DNA of 41,159 nucleotides from positions 1-41,159 of the forward strand of contig URDY01000025.1 of assembly GCA_900546665.1 (NCBI GenBank), read 5' to 3'. Made by a program: the position numbers and the translations under genes. The notes under the pieces are model-generated. The model did not search any database. It had not been told where the DNA came from and saw nothing but the letters and a program-made list of their open reading frames with translations. Shown here in pieces: positions 1 to 9,821 of this stretch. The DNA comes from an uncultured Paraprevotella sp. GTDB lineage: Bacteria; Bacteroidota; Bacteroidia; Bacteroidales; Bacteroidaceae. Every line of letters begins with the position of its first letter. Within the stretch, counting starts at the first letter, position 1.

Positions 1-444
1 TAGGAAATATTCAAATAGTTGATAATAAGGAAGATAAATTCTTTTATTTTCCTATGATTTCTATGGCTTGTACCGGGAGTAGGTATCCAGCTGCCGGATG
101 CCAAACAGACTGCATCGGATTTCAGATATTTTTTCTCCCTTCAAAAAACCACCCTCAGAAAAAACATAGGGACCACAAAAAGACTAAAACCCGAAATGAA
201 ACAACAATCATCACTCTTTAAACATAAACCCAAGGAAATATCGCCAGTCACAAACTCTACAAACCCAACCACGTCTCGAACACCTACAAGAAATAGTAAC
301 CTCAACCGACCTGAAGATCTCAAGACGGACATTAAATATTTCATATCCTGCGCTTAGTCACAAAACATCAGTCTCTGACCAGATAAGACCATGGAGCAAC
401 CCTTATCTGTATCATTCCCACTTGTTTTTTTAAAACAAACATTA
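1..444. other. Non-coding left edge
   Basis: No gene could be supported here. A weak hairpin (arms 28-37 and 44-53, one G-U pair) lies near the edge and could belong to the end of a transcript from outside the window. The only open frame, on the minus strand at 141-344, is short, hydrophobic and cysteine-rich and has no visible promoter or family resemblance, so I leave it out. Confidence 0.5.
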
Positions 445-452
445 TAACTTTG
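421..452 (+). promoter_or_regulatory. Probable uvrA promoter
   Basis: A -7 box TAACTTTG at 445-452 fits the Bacteroidetes consensus TAnnTTTG. A -33 element CTTG at 421-424 precedes it by 20 bases. The start codon of uvrA follows 25 bases after the -7 box. Confidence 0.7.
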
Positions 453-477
453 TATAAATAATCAGATTACAGAATAA

Positions 478-3288
478 ATGAACGATTACATTCAAATAAA
501 GGGAGCCAGGGTCAACAACCTAAAAAACATTTCACTTGATATTCCCCGACATAAACTTATCGTCATCACAGGACTGTCAGGATCCGGAAAATCATCCCTT
601 GCATTCGATACGCTCTACGCAGAAGGTCAAAGGAGGTATGTGGAAAGTCTTTCAGCTTATGCCAGACAGTTCCTTGGAAGAATGAAAAAACCTGAATGTG
701 ATTTTATAAAAGGAATCCCACCGGCCATTGCAATTGAACAAAAGGTAATAAGCAGTAATCCACGTTCTACGGTAGGAACTTCAACCGAAATATATGAATA
801 TTTACGGCTTTTATATGCCCGTATAGGCCATACCATTTCACCGATAAGCGGACAAGAAGTCAAAAAACATACCACTGAGGATATCGTACAGTGCATGCTT
901 TCTTACTCAAAGGGCACACGCTTTACGGTTCTGACTCCACTTATCCTAAGAGAGGACAAATCATTGCTGGAAATCCTTGACAGCAATTTCAAACAAGGAT
1001 TTACACGTCTGGAAGTAAATGGCGAAATCATCAGAATAGAAGATGCCATGCAAGAATTAGGGGCTGACATACATGCTCTGGACGGCAAAACGATCTATCT
1101 GCTTATAGACAGAATGAGCTGCGATGATGCCAAAGACAGCATAGCCCGCCTTGTCGACTCTGCGGAAACGGCCTTTTACGAAGGTAATGGAGAATGTATG
1201 CTGCGTTTTTATCCGTCGGGCATCCTTCATCCTTTCTCCATGAAGTTCGAAGCAGACGGCATGACATTCGAAGAGCCTACCGACAATCTGTTTTCTTTCA
1301 ATTCTCCACTTGGAGCCTGCCCCATGTGCGAAGGTTTCGGAAAAGTAATCGGCATTGACGAAAAACTGGTCATTCCCAATTCTTCACTCAGTGTTTATGA
1401 AGGAGCGGTTGTCTGCTGGCGAGGAGAAAAAATGGGTGAATGGAAGAATGAATTCTGCAGAATGGCCTCAGCCACGGGGTTTCCTATTTTTGAGCCCTAT
1501 TTCCAATTAACAAAAGCTCAAAAGGATTTATTGTGGCATGGACGTCCTGATGCCGCAAACCCCAGGGATGAAATCTGCATAGACTCATTCTTCAAAATGT
1601 TGGAAGAGAACCAATACAAGATACAATACAGAGTCATGCTGGCCAGATATCGCGGTAAGACGACATGTCCCAAATGCCAGGGTACCCGTCTGAGACCTGA
1701 AGCCAACTATGTCAAAATAGGCGGACGAGCCATCTCCGACCTGGTGGAAATGCCGGTATATGAATTGAAAAAGTTCTTCGATCAACTGACCCTGACCGAG
1801 CATGAAGCTCAAATCGGCAAACGTCTGCTCACAGAAATAAAGAACCGCCTGACTTTCCTCATTGATGTAGGTTTGGGATATCTTACGCTTAACCGCCAAA
1901 GCAATACGCTTTCAGGTGGTGAAAGCCAACGTATCAATCTTGCTACATCCTTAGGAAGCAGCCTGGTAGGTTCACTATATATTTTGGATGAACCCAGCAT
2001 AGGACTGCACAGCCGTGACACGGGACGCCTGATACACGTCCTGCGCCAACTGCAACAATTAGGTAACACGGTCATTGTAGTAGAACACGACGAGGATATC
2101 ATCCGGGCTGCTGATTACATTATTGATATAGGTCCTCAGGCCGGACGTTTGGGTGGTGAAGTCGTATTTCAGGGAGATTTGCCGAAAATGCTTGCAGAAA
2201 AGCCACAGACCACTAAAAGCTACACGGTGAAATATCTGACAGGGCAAGAAAATATCCCCTTACCTGCGCATCGCCGTATTTGGAACAATTACATTGAAGT
2301 GAAAGGCGCACGCGCCAACAACCTTCATGGCATAGACGTAAAATTCCCGTTGAATGCCATGACTGTAGTGACAGGAGTAAGCGGCTCAGGTAAATCAACA
2401 CTGGTACGCGATATATTTTATCGCGCCATGAAACGTCAGTTTGATGAAGTGACCGACCGTCCGGGAGAATTTCTCTGTCTGGAAGGAGATATCAACATGG
2501 TCAAGAATATAGAATTCATTGACCAGAATCCGATAGGTAAATCATCAAGAAGCAATCCCGTCACCTACGTGAAAGCTTATGATGAAATCCGAAAACTATT
2601 TGCGGCACAACCATTGGCACAACAAATGGGATTCACCGCCGGATTCTTTTCATTCAACGCGGAGGGAGGCCGATGTGAAGAATGTAAAGGCGAAGGTACC
2701 GTAACAGTTGAAATGCAATTCATGGCCGATCTTGTTCTGGAATGCGAGTCATGCCATGGCAAACGCTTCAAAAACGACATTCTGGAAGTTCGTTTTGAGG
2801 GACAAAACATATATGATGTCCTTAATATGACTGTCAATCAGGCACTAGAGTTCTTCAGCGAGCATAAACAAACTAAAATTGCCAAAAAGCTCCAATCGTT
2901 GCAGGACGTAGGACTTGGTTACATCAAACTCGGACAGTCTTCCAGTACGCTGTCAGGAGGAGAAAACCAACGTGTCAAACTGGCTTATTATTTAGGACAG
3001 GAAAAGGTTGATCCCACCATCTTCATTTTTGACGAACCAACCACCGGATTGCATTTCCATGATATCAAACGACTGCTTTCCGCATTCAATGCCTTAATCG
3101 AAAGAGGACATACTCTCATCATTATTGAACATAATATGGATGTGATCAAATGCGCAGACCATATTATTGACCTTGGTCCTGAAGGTGGAGATAAAGGAGG
3201 AAGACTGGTAGTATGCGGAACACCGGAAGAAGTAGCACAATGCGAAAAAAGCTTCACCGGACAATATTTAAAAGAAAAGCTGGAATAG
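478..3288 (+). CDS. uvrA: Excinuclease ABC subunit UvrA
   Basis: UvrA is the damage-recognition ATPase of nucleotide excision repair; it loads UvrB on damaged DNA in the cytoplasm. The 936 residues match the usual length of about 940. Two ABC ATPase halves are visible: Walker [10 protein letters not shown] at 32-40 and GVSGSGKST near 633-641, with signatures LSGGESQR near 478 and LSGGENQR near 825, the latter followed by DEPTTGLH. Zinc-binding Cys pairs lie at 281/284 with 397/400, and at 733/736 with 756/759. The region between about 115 and 250 is long enough for the UvrB-binding domain, which suggests a repair UvrA rather than a shortened paralog. Bacteroides genomes often carry more than one uvrA, and which copy this is cannot be told here. 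It is monocistronic and convergent with the exopolysaccharide operon. Confidence 0.96.
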   Translation: MNDYIQIKGARVNNLKNISLDIPRHKLIVITGLSGSGKSSLAFDTLYAEGQRRYVESLSAYARQFLGRMKKPECDFIKGIPPAIAIEQKVISSNPRSTVGTSTEIYEYLRLLYARIGHTISPISGQEVKKHTTEDIVQCMLSYSKGTRFTVLTPLILREDKSLLEILDSNFKQGFTRLEVNGEIIRIEDAMQELGADIHALDGKTIYLLIDRMSCDDAKDSIARLVDSAETAFYEGNGECMLRFYPSGILHPFSMKFEADGMTFEEPTDNLFSFNSPLGACPMCEGFGKVIGIDEKLVIPNSSLSVYEGAVVCWRGEKMGEWKNEFCRMASATGFPIFEPYFQLTKAQKDLLWHGRPDAANPRDEICIDSFFKMLEENQYKIQYRVMLARYRGKTTCPKCQGTRLRPEANYVKIGGRAISDLVEMPVYELKKFFDQLTLTEHEAQIGKRLLTEIKNRLTFLIDVGLGYLTLNRQSNTLSGGESQRINLATSLGSSLVGSLYILDEPSIGLHSRDTGRLIHVLRQLQQLGNTVIVVEHDEDIIRAADYIIDIGPQAGRLGGEVVFQGDLPKMLAEKPQTTKSYTVKYLTGQENIPLPAHRRIWNNYIEVKGARANNLHGIDVKFPLNAMTVVTGVSGSGKSTLVRDIFYRAMKRQFDEVTDRPGEFLCLEGDINMVKNIEFIDQNPIGKSSRSNPVTYVKAYDEIRKLFAAQPLAQQMGFTAGFFSFNAEGGRCEECKGEGTVTVEMQFMADLVLECESCHGKRFKNDILEVRFEGQNIYDVLNMTVNQALEFFSEHKQTKIAKKLQSLQDVGLGYIKLGQSSSTLSGGENQRVKLAYYLGQEKVDPTIFIFDEPTTGLHFHDIKRLLSAFNALIERGHTLIIIEHNMDVIKCADHIIDLGPEGGDKGGRLVVCGTPEEVAQCEKSFTGQYLKEKLE

Positions 3289-3309
3289 AAATTCCATAAA
3301 AACCGTTAT

Positions 3310-3351
3310 AACAGACGATATAGAACAGAATTATGATCTATATCGTCTGTT
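3310..3351. terminator. Shared hairpin between convergent uvrA and the exopolysaccharide operon
   Basis: This is a perfect 15-bp inverted repeat (3310-3324 and 3337-3351) with a 12-base loop. The stop codon of the last glycosyltransferase gene (3331-3333) lies inside the loop. Neither side has an immediate long T-run; on the minus strand a T5 run follows a few bases later. It probably serves as a two-way terminator or 3' end stabiliser. Confidence 0.6.
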
Positions 3352-4134
3352 GATATATCGTTTACTGTTTATCTTGTTCCTTAATAACTTCATGGCATAG
3401 TTTGGCATGAATAAAAATGTAAAATAACAATAGGACTTCATTACCGAGAATCCCAATATTTTCTGGTATACTTTTACATTATACTGCACCAATGACAATT
3501 TATTCTTTGAAATGGAGTGCGGTCTCAAACGATAAAACGCCAAAGGTTTCTGAATGCCATACGCAACCTTACATTTTTGCAAAATCATGAGAAACAGTCC
3601 CCAATCCTGTCTCTTACGCAATGTAGGCATATAAAATTTTCCAAACCTTTGAGTATCGTATACAGCTGTCAGGCATCCCACCTTATTATCATGCATCAAC
3701 ATACGTAAGGTCAGACGTACAGGAGCTATCACAATCCCCTTTTCCACTCCTTCCTGATCGCACAATATATAAGAGGAAAAAGACATGCAGCAATTTTTTT
3801 TTTGCATGTATTCTATCTGACGTTCCAATTTGGTAGGCAGCCAGCGATCATCACTGTCACAAAAAGCAATATATCTCCCCTTAGCCCTAGAAATAGAATT
3901 ATTCCTAGCAGCCCCAGCTCCCATATTCTGTGTCAAACGAAAAACCTGTACTCTATGATCATTCTGACTATAGAAATCCAATATCTCCAATGTTTTCTCA
4001 TCAGTAGAACAATCATCCGTAATTAACAGTTCCAGATTAGTATAGGTCTGATTCAATACGCTCTCAATGCTTTGCGCCAAAAAACGGCTTTCATTAAAAG
4101 TCGGCATGATAACAGAAACCAAATCTTCTTTCAT
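3331..4134 (-). CDS. Family 2 glycosyltransferase (last gene of exopolysaccharide operon)
   Basis: This is a GT-A fold, family 2 glycosyltransferase that would add a sugar to the lipid-linked repeat unit at the cytoplasmic face of the inner membrane. The start typical of the family, VSVIMPTFNES, is at residues 6-16. It is followed by TDDCST, the region AAARNN-like (GAGAARNN), and the DxD-type metal site CDSDD. I start at the ATG at 4134 because an upstream in-frame ATG at 4188 adds 18 residues without family resemblance. The gene lies 92 bases after the preceding glycosyltransferase, a larger gap than elsewhere in the operon. The C-terminus is basic and partly hydrophobic, consistent with membrane association. 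Donor and acceptor sugars cannot be predicted. Confidence 0.88.
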   Translation of the reverse strand: MKEDLVSVIMPTFNESRFLAQSIESVLNQTYTNLELLITDDCSTDEKTLEILDFYSQNDHRVQVFRLTQNMGAGAARNNSISRAKGRYIAFCDSDDRWLPTKLERQIEYMQKKNCCMSFSSYILCDQEGVEKGIVIAPVRLTLRMLMHDNKVGCLTAVYDTQRFGKFYMPTLRKRQDWGLFLMILQKCKVAYGIQKPLAFYRLRPHSISKNKLSLVQYNVKVYQKILGFSVMKSYCYFTFLFMPNYAMKLLRNKINSKRYINRRYRS

Positions 4135-4226
4135 ATTTTCATATTTTGATGTAAAGGTAACAAAAATATCACAAACACAAAGTATCAATAAACGAATAAT
4201 ACAGGTTTATCAAAAATTGCAATCGA

Positions 4227-5069
4227 CTATCTGTTATTGAATTTACTTAATGATGCCCAATGAATTTTAATCATATAGTATAATTTCATAAGAAAAAAAG
4301 TTAAGACATTCATTTTAACAAGATTTCTGCTTACCTTATGTTGTACTAAGGTCTTACAGAATAGTTTGCGGACAGAAAGTATTTGTCTGAATATACTGGG
4401 CACTTCATTAGCACCTATTGTATTATGACAGTGTTGCCTGTATAGAATTGTGGATGAATCAACTTTTTCAATAATTCCACCATGCCATAATACTGCTGCC
4501 GCAATCCAGGAATCATGCATACGTGCTTCTGCCGGAAAAGGCATGGCCACCTGCTTGGCTTTTTGATTTATCATCATTGTACAGCCAGTCACATTATTAT
4601 ATACCAAATGGAAATACTTATCGTTAAATTGCTCATCCGTGAAATGACAACTACGCCAATAAGATTCAGACAATACCTTCAGGTTTGAATCTACAACCTT
4701 TAAATCAGTATGAATAACTACCGGCAGATTATCATTGGCTACAGCCTGCATTCTATCCAGAGTCAAAGCAACCTTATCAGGACACCACACATCATCATGA
4801 TCGCAAAACATGTAATAATCAGCGTCAACATGTTCCAATAACCAAAAGAAACCATTCATGGCCCCTCTCTTTGTATCATCATTCAATAGCACAATCCGTG
4901 GATCAGACTTCATATATTCTTGAATAATCTCCAATGTATTATCAGACGACTTATCATCTCGTATATATAAAGTCCATTCACCATAACTCTGCCGTATAAC
5001 AGAGTCCATAAGTTCTCTCAAATACAAAGAACTGTTATATGTTGTCAATAAGATTGCTAACCTAACCAT
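4227..5069 (-). CDS. Family 2 glycosyltransferase, rhamnosyltransferase-like
   Basis: The 280-residue protein begins with LAILLTTYNS, the nucleotide-sugar binding start of family 2 enzymes. It continues with IRDDKSSDNT and the metal site CDHDDVW, a form common in RfbF/RfbG-like enzymes that are often annotated as rhamnosyltransferases. MHDSW near residue 185 probably belongs to the acceptor or catalytic base region. A hydrophobic, basic C-terminal tail may anchor it to the inner membrane. It starts only three bases after the end of the preceding gene, so translation is probably coupled. The sugar specificity is unknown; the rhamnose label is only a family habit. Confidence 0.88.
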   Translation of the reverse strand: MVRLAILLTTYNSSLYLRELMDSVIRQSYGEWTLYIRDDKSSDNTLEIIQEYMKSDPRIVLLNDDTKRGAMNGFFWLLEHVDADYYMFCDHDDVWCPDKVALTLDRMQAVANDNLPVVIHTDLKVVDSNLKVLSESYWRSCHFTDEQFNDKYFHLVYNNVTGCTMMINQKAKQVAMPFPAEARMHDSWIAAAVLWHGGIIEKVDSSTILYRQHCHNTIGANEVPSIFRQILSVRKLFCKTLVQHKVSRNLVKMNVLTFFLMKLYYMIKIHWASLSKFNNR

Positions 5070-5072
5070 TAA

Positions 5073-5891
5073 TTACATTTTACTATAAAACGTATGAATT
5101 ATATATTCTATCGCTTCCTTGTTGTACCGGTAATACATTCGTCTTGCCAGACATCCTGTTGATATATGCTCTATATCACGAATTTCTATAGTTGGTTCAT
5201 ATATCACTTTCAAGCCATGCTGCCTGCATTTTTCTGCCAAATAGATCTCTTCTCCAAAAAGGAAAACAGGATAATCCGGCAGACCACACCTGCTTATATA
5301 GGAACGCGTCAATATAATAAAAGAACCATGACCTGCATAAATTTTCCGACCATCATATACCGTTTCCTTTCGCTGGACTTTTTTCCGTTTATAAAAAGTC
5401 CGTGTATATAATTTATGCAACACGGGAAAGGTATACATTAATCTTAATATTCTTAATCTGTCTAGTGAATATCGCTTTATAATTTTGGGATTTTTATCTC
5501 TCTCCTCTATTTCAGAATAAATTTTAGGTGCCAACCATCCTACACTTTCATCCGACTTAACAGACAATAATTTTTCAAATGCATCAACCGACACAATCAG
5601 ATCTACATTACTAATAACGACAAAGTCATAAGGTGTAACATCTGTCTGTTTCAACATCTTTTGTATAGCTCCGAAATATCCCCAATTATGCTTTAACTGA
5701 AAGACTTTCAGATGACAAGCCGAACAGGAATCAGAAACAGGCTGAATCTGACTATCTGTATTGTCCGCTACATAAACATCAACCGTAAGGGATGAACTGA
5801 CACGCAAAGCTGCTTCCTCAACCGATTGAAGAAACCGATACAGTTCATTATAAGAATGATAAGTAACACAATATATTGCCAATCTCTTCAT
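5073..5891 (-). CDS. Family 2 glycosyltransferase, WbbL-like
   Basis: The 272-residue protein starts LAIYCVTYHSYNEL, followed by a VADNT segment, HNWGYFGA and SNVDL at the position of the metal-binding DxD. Later LFGEEIYLAEKC matches the GE(D/E) acceptor-base motif seen in WbbL-type rhamnosyltransferases. It is one of three family 2 enzymes at the end of the exopolysaccharide operon. With the initiating transferase this suggests a repeat unit of at least four sugars, an inference that assumes each enzyme acts once. No membrane segment is obvious. Confidence 0.86.
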   Translation of the reverse strand: MKRLAIYCVTYHSYNELYRFLQSVEEAALRVSSSLTVDVYVADNTDSQIQPVSDSCSACHLKVFQLKHNWGYFGAIQKMLKQTDVTPYDFVVISNVDLIVSVDAFEKLLSVKSDESVGWLAPKIYSEIEERDKNPKIIKRYSLDRLRILRLMYTFPVLHKLYTRTFYKRKKVQRKETVYDGRKIYAGHGSFIILTRSYISRCGLPDYPVFLFGEEIYLAEKCRQHGLKVIYEPTIEIRDIEHISTGCLARRMYYRYNKEAIEYIIHTFYSKM

Positions 5892-5910
5892 ATTATCAAT
5901 CCAACTAAAA

Positions 5911-7173
5911 CTAAACGCCTTTCAAAGACATCACACAAATACTACGCTTACCTGTAAACACTGAATCAAAACAGACAAAAGTGCCGGAAGGTGAAATTCT
6001 TGGATGCAAGTCACAAGCAATATGCTTATGAAAATCCTTTGTCTGAAATTTTTTAGGAGAATATAAATAAGCTATCTTTCTATATGTTTCCTTCGATTCG
6101 TCAATCATATATAATGAAGCCATACGGTATTTATCAGGATAAGTATCAGTCACAAAACTGTTATTTCCCACCATACTCTGATGACCGTCTGAATTTAACT
6201 TATTCAATAATATAGGACGATAAGTTCCGGAAACAATATCAAACAACACATGAGCATCTCCCTCCTTCACACTACAATATGCCACTATTTGGTCTTTATC
6301 GTTCCATACATAATGGGAAACCATTCCTGTCGTCGGCAAAACGTAATCCTTCTTCAATTCACGGTCGTAAACAACCAGTTCCGTATGGCGCTTTCTACTG
6401 TCATGTCCAATCCACCTGTGAAGGAACGATATGTAACGGCCCGTTTTTGAAAATTCAGAATGAGTCACATAATGCCTGTATTGCATATTGCCTGTCTGTC
6501 CTACTCTAGAAGCCAGATCCTTCAAGGTATATAATAATTCCCGATGTCCATCTTCCAGACTAACCAAAAAAAGTCCGGTTTCAGCCGGAGCCGGATCATT
6601 CAAGTACGCCTCATCATGACAATATTCATAACCATAACCCGGCATCAATTCATTAAGACGTTCATAACTGAAAGATGTAGCCCATTTTCCATCTTCAGAA
6701 ACCGTATCTATGGCATAAGGAATCTCACGTACTGTTTCTCCTGTCATGGAAACAATATTAGAAACCAAATTACCGTTTTCCAACGTATTAAATATAATAT
6801 GATTCTGGTCTACATATTGCAAACGACAACCCTTATGGTAGTTCCAGGCATAAGATTTTCCTAATAGATGGTAGGTTTGTAACTTTCCATCTTCAGACAA
6901 ATCAAAATATCCCACTTCCAACGGTTCGTTCTGTTCTGGCATTCTGAGTGGAATCAGAGTATGATTAGCCAATAATTTGCTGCCGTCTGCAGAAAACGGC
7001 GTTTTATCATGAAAACCATAGAAATAATCTTCCAGATAAGATATCTCCGACTCTGAATAATTCTTCGGAGTCGGCATCATGTCATAAAAAGACTGATAAA
7101 TATTTCTCAAGGCAAACTTCACCATCGGTGAAGATTTTACGCAATCATATATGAATTTCTCAATACGGTTCAT
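5911..7173 (-). CDS. Beta-propeller (TolB/PD40-like) protein of the exopolysaccharide operon, function unknown
   Basis: I do not recognise a specific family. The 420 residues show recurring strand-turn units such as GKWATSF, GRYISFLHR, SPSGTFVCFDS and FSADGSKLLANH, which resemble the DG.. repeats of TolB/WD40-like propellers. Segments like FLVSLEDG and VVYDREL alternate with them. There is no signal peptide or membrane helix, so it is probably cytoplasmic. It sits between the flippase and the glycosyltransferases with gaps of 5 and 19 bases, which ties it to repeat-unit assembly or modification. It could be a scaffold for the glycosyltransferases, a sugar lyase or epimerase-like enzyme, or a regulator. 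No catalytic motif can be named. Confidence 0.7.
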   Translation of the reverse strand: MNRIEKFIYDCVKSSPMVKFALRNIYQSFYDMMPTPKNYSESEISYLEDYFYGFHDKTPFSADGSKLLANHTLIPLRMPEQNEPLEVGYFDLSEDGKLQTYHLLGKSYAWNYHKGCRLQYVDQNHIIFNTLENGNLVSNIVSMTGETVREIPYAIDTVSEDGKWATSFSYERLNELMPGYGYEYCHDEAYLNDPAPAETGLFLVSLEDGHRELLYTLKDLASRVGQTGNMQYRHYVTHSEFSKTGRYISFLHRWIGHDSRKRHTELVVYDRELKKDYVLPTTGMVSHYVWNDKDQIVAYCSVKEGDAHVLFDIVSGTYRPILLNKLNSDGHQSMVGNNSFVTDTYPDKYRMASLYMIDESKETYRKIAYLYSPKKFQTKDFHKHIACDLHPRISPSGTFVCFDSVFTGKRSICVMSLKGV

Positions 7174-7178
7174 TCCTG

Positions 7179-8612
7179 CTATCTGTTTTTATGATTGATC
7201 ATTGAAATTAAGTTTGATACGATTCCCAACTTTAACAGTTTTTCTTCCAATATATAAGCATAAACTAGATAAAAGCATGCTCCCATAAGAAGTCGCCACC
7301 ACAAATTATCTATGACATATATAATAACAAGACCTAGAATAAGATAAGGTAAAGAAAAGAATAGATTCTTTAAAAACAACTTGACTGGAAACGTCACAGA
7401 AAGATAACGATACACCCAAAATGCTGAAACCAACAAAACCGAACATTCAGCCATGACCCAAGCTATAGCAGAACCGACACTAGCCAACTGACCAACAATC
7501 AGCAAATTGATAATGACACACACTGAAGCTCCCGTCACAGCACAAGACAGCACGGCTTTGTCCTTACGTAAAGGAATCAATAACTGCATTATAAAAATCT
7601 GTTCTGTACCTATTATCAGTACCAGAAACATCACTATACGCATTGGCAAAACAGCTCCCTCGAAAGCTTTTCCTGCTATCAGATAAATCACATCAGAAGA
7701 AAAAATCTCCATGTAGTAGATAACAGGCAAGGCAAAAAGAAACAAAAGCTGAAATGTCTTTAAAGTCATTCTGCGAATTTCATTCTGATCATTATTTTTC
7801 ACCAAGGTACTCATATGTGGAATCATCACTCCCGTCAGTGTTGAAAATAAAGCAATGAGCACAAAATATAATCTTGTTGCCGTAGTATAATATCCTGCTT
7901 CCTGATCACCACATACAAACCCCAAATACGTCACATTCAATTGGGTATAGACAGCAGACAGCATAGCAAACAGCCCCAAAAGCACAAAGGGTCTTACATA
8001 GCGAGCCGGTCGTGCCTGCTTCAGGGAAAAACGAACATAACGTTTTCTGTAGTTCCAATTACAGATGGCATTCCCCACTGTCAGACTCACCCAAAAGAAA
8101 TAATAAAGCAAATCATCCGAACTGGTTCTGACAAAACAAAAAACCAGCAGTATAAACAACATTCGCATGATCACTGAGCGAATCGTTATATACCTGAAAT
8201 TTTCCATTCCTTTAAAGAACCATTCTATCCAAAACAAATTGAAGACCAGTTTTATCAGACCTATTAAAAACAGTTCTTTACGGTCTACAAATTGCGGAAC
8301 AGTAAACAGCATTAGCACCAATATGGCTAATACGATTAAGGTAGAAATAAGATTAAGTGAAAAAAGATCCACAAACGTCTGCCTCAACGTATCCGAGTCG
8401 TCTTTTGTCTTGGCGATCTCACGTATCCCCAACGTAGACAATCCCATCATTGAAAAAAGAATAGAATAGTTAATCACGCTTTCCACTACATCTATCCCTC
8501 CAATACCCTTGGGCCCCAATACACGCGATATATATGGAAAAACGACCAAAGGCACCAGATAAGTGCTAAAGGTCAGTATCGTGCTATAAACCAAATTCTT
8601 CTTTAATCCCAT
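7179..8612 (-). CDS. Wzx-type oligosaccharide flippase (MOP superfamily)
   Basis: This is a polytopic inner-membrane protein of 477 residues, the usual size for Wzx flippases with 12-14 helices. Hydrophobic helices separated by short loops run from residue 10 to the end. The N-terminal stretch YLVPLVVFPYISRVLGP and the following GIGGIDVVES are typical of the polysaccharide biosynthesis/RfbX group. It should move undecaprenyl-diphosphate-linked repeat units to the periplasmic face for polymerisation. It is 16 bases downstream of the polymerase gene and 5 bases upstream of the propeller gene, in the same operon. The function is supported by fold type and context, and the substrate is unknown. 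Confidence 0.88.
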   Translation of the reverse strand: MGLKKNLVYSTILTFSTYLVPLVVFPYISRVLGPKGIGGIDVVESVINYSILFSMMGLSTLGIREIAKTKDDSDTLRQTFVDLFSLNLISTLIVLAILVLMLFTVPQFVDRKELFLIGLIKLVFNLFWIEWFFKGMENFRYITIRSVIMRMLFILLVFCFVRTSSDDLLYYFFWVSLTVGNAICNWNYRKRYVRFSLKQARPARYVRPFVLLGLFAMLSAVYTQLNVTYLGFVCGDQEAGYYTTATRLYFVLIALFSTLTGVMIPHMSTLVKNNDQNEIRRMTLKTFQLLFLFALPVIYYMEIFSSDVIYLIAGKAFEGAVLPMRIVMFLVLIIGTEQIFIMQLLIPLRKDKAVLSCAVTGASVCVIINLLIVGQLASVGSAIAWVMAECSVLLVSAFWVYRYLSVTFPVKLFLKNLFFSLPYLILGLVIIYVIDNLWWRLLMGACFYLVYAYILEEKLLKLGIVSNLISMINHKNR

Positions 8613-8628
8613 AAGTTCATAATATACA

Positions 8629-9810
8629 TTAATTGCCGAAAATAGAAGTTTTGGCTCTTTCGTTTAACAAAAGTTGCTCACGCGTCTTATCTGACTGCGG
8701 ATCAAATATGGTATGATATGGCAAATATCTGTTATAGACGTGTGCTCCTTTCAAATCCTCTGACTTATTTTTCAAATAAAAATAGGTTAGATTAAACATA
8801 TAAATACATAATGCAGAAGACACCAAAATCGTTGCGAGATGATGTGAACGTATTTCCCAATAATTTAAATAAAACGTGTTCACTATATAAACGATTCCAA
8901 ACGGAAGGAGATAATTTGAAAATCGGGGAAAGGCCGGAATAAACATACCAAAGGTCTGTATGGCAACAACAACCATCATAAAGGCTCCCATTAGATTGTC
9001 ATTCTCAAAATGATACCAGTTACGTACAAACATCAATATCACAAAAGGCACACATATAAGGAACTGTACCATAGCTCCAATCATATTTGGAGCCTCCAGA
9101 TCCATATATGCCTTGATAGATGCAGCCAACTGTCCCTCAAACGCCAAAGACAACACAATGGTAATAATGTCGACCACCTTGAGCAAGACCACAATCGCCA
9201 CTATGACAAAAAGTGAAAACCAAAAAGAATCTTTCTTAAACAAAAGCATCAAGGGTAATAAAAACATCAATGCTGCTGACATGTGAATAGACAGAGCCAG
9301 AAAACAAAACAGATAATATCTTATAAACTTTTTTTCTTGCAAGTAAGGAAAAGCCCATAACATAATCGACACACAGAGGACTTCACGTAAGACCTCCATA
9401 TTAAAATAGAAATAATAACCTATGTAATAGATTAATATTGCAGAAAAATAAAAGTCAGTATAGCGCTTAAAAAATTTTAAAAATACGGTATTTACTATAA
9501 TTGCATGAACAAGCTGAAACAAGGCAAAACTATCACCAAAAGTCTTAAACACAGAATTATAAACATACCACATCGGATTATATACCGCCGATTCGTAGTC
9601 AAATGTCGTCAATTCGCCAATTGTCGGATAATCCTCAAACAAATCCATATAGATCAACGTATCGCCACCTACCCTATAACGAAATGCAGCGATAGCAACA
9701 AGTATGATATACTCTAAAACAAGCCAAAGTTTCCTGTTCCCTTCAATCTTCATCAGATCAAAGCGAAATACGGGAATGACTAGTATCAGAAGAGCTATAA
9801 AATAGATCAT
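8629..9810 (-). CDS. EpsG-family polysaccharide polymerase (Wzy-like)
   Basis: This is a polytopic membrane protein of 393 residues. Near residue 45, FRYRVGGDTLIYMDLFE matches the R..G.D...Y hallmark of EpsG-family proteins. Large hydrophobic helices and a mid-protein REVLCVSIMLWA segment follow. In a Wzx/Wzy pathway this protein would polymerise flipped repeat units at the periplasmic side of the inner membrane. Its position between the chain-length protein and the flippase supports this role. Sequence conservation in this class is low, so the call rests on the motif, topology and neighbours. Confidence 0.84.
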   Translation of the reverse strand: MIYFIALLILVIPVFRFDLMKIEGNRKLWLVLEYIILVAIAAFRYRVGGDTLIYMDLFEDYPTIGELTTFDYESAVYNPMWYVYNSVFKTFGDSFALFQLVHAIIVNTVFLKFFKRYTDFYFSAILIYYIGYYFYFNMEVLREVLCVSIMLWAFPYLQEKKFIRYYLFCFLALSIHMSAALMFLLPLMLLFKKDSFWFSLFVIVAIVVLLKVVDIITIVLSLAFEGQLAASIKAYMDLEAPNMIGAMVQFLICVPFVILMFVRNWYHFENDNLMGAFMMVVVAIQTFGMFIPAFPRFSNYLLPFGIVYIVNTFYLNYWEIRSHHLATILVSSALCIYMFNLTYFYLKNKSEDLKGAHVYNRYLPYHTIFDPQSDKTREQLLLNERAKTSIFGN

Positions 9811-9821
9811 ACTATTACAAA

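Noticed and set aside
141..344. Minus-strand open frame of 67 codons at the left edge
   Set aside because: Short, hydrophobic, cysteine-rich, without promoter, neighbour or family resemblance.
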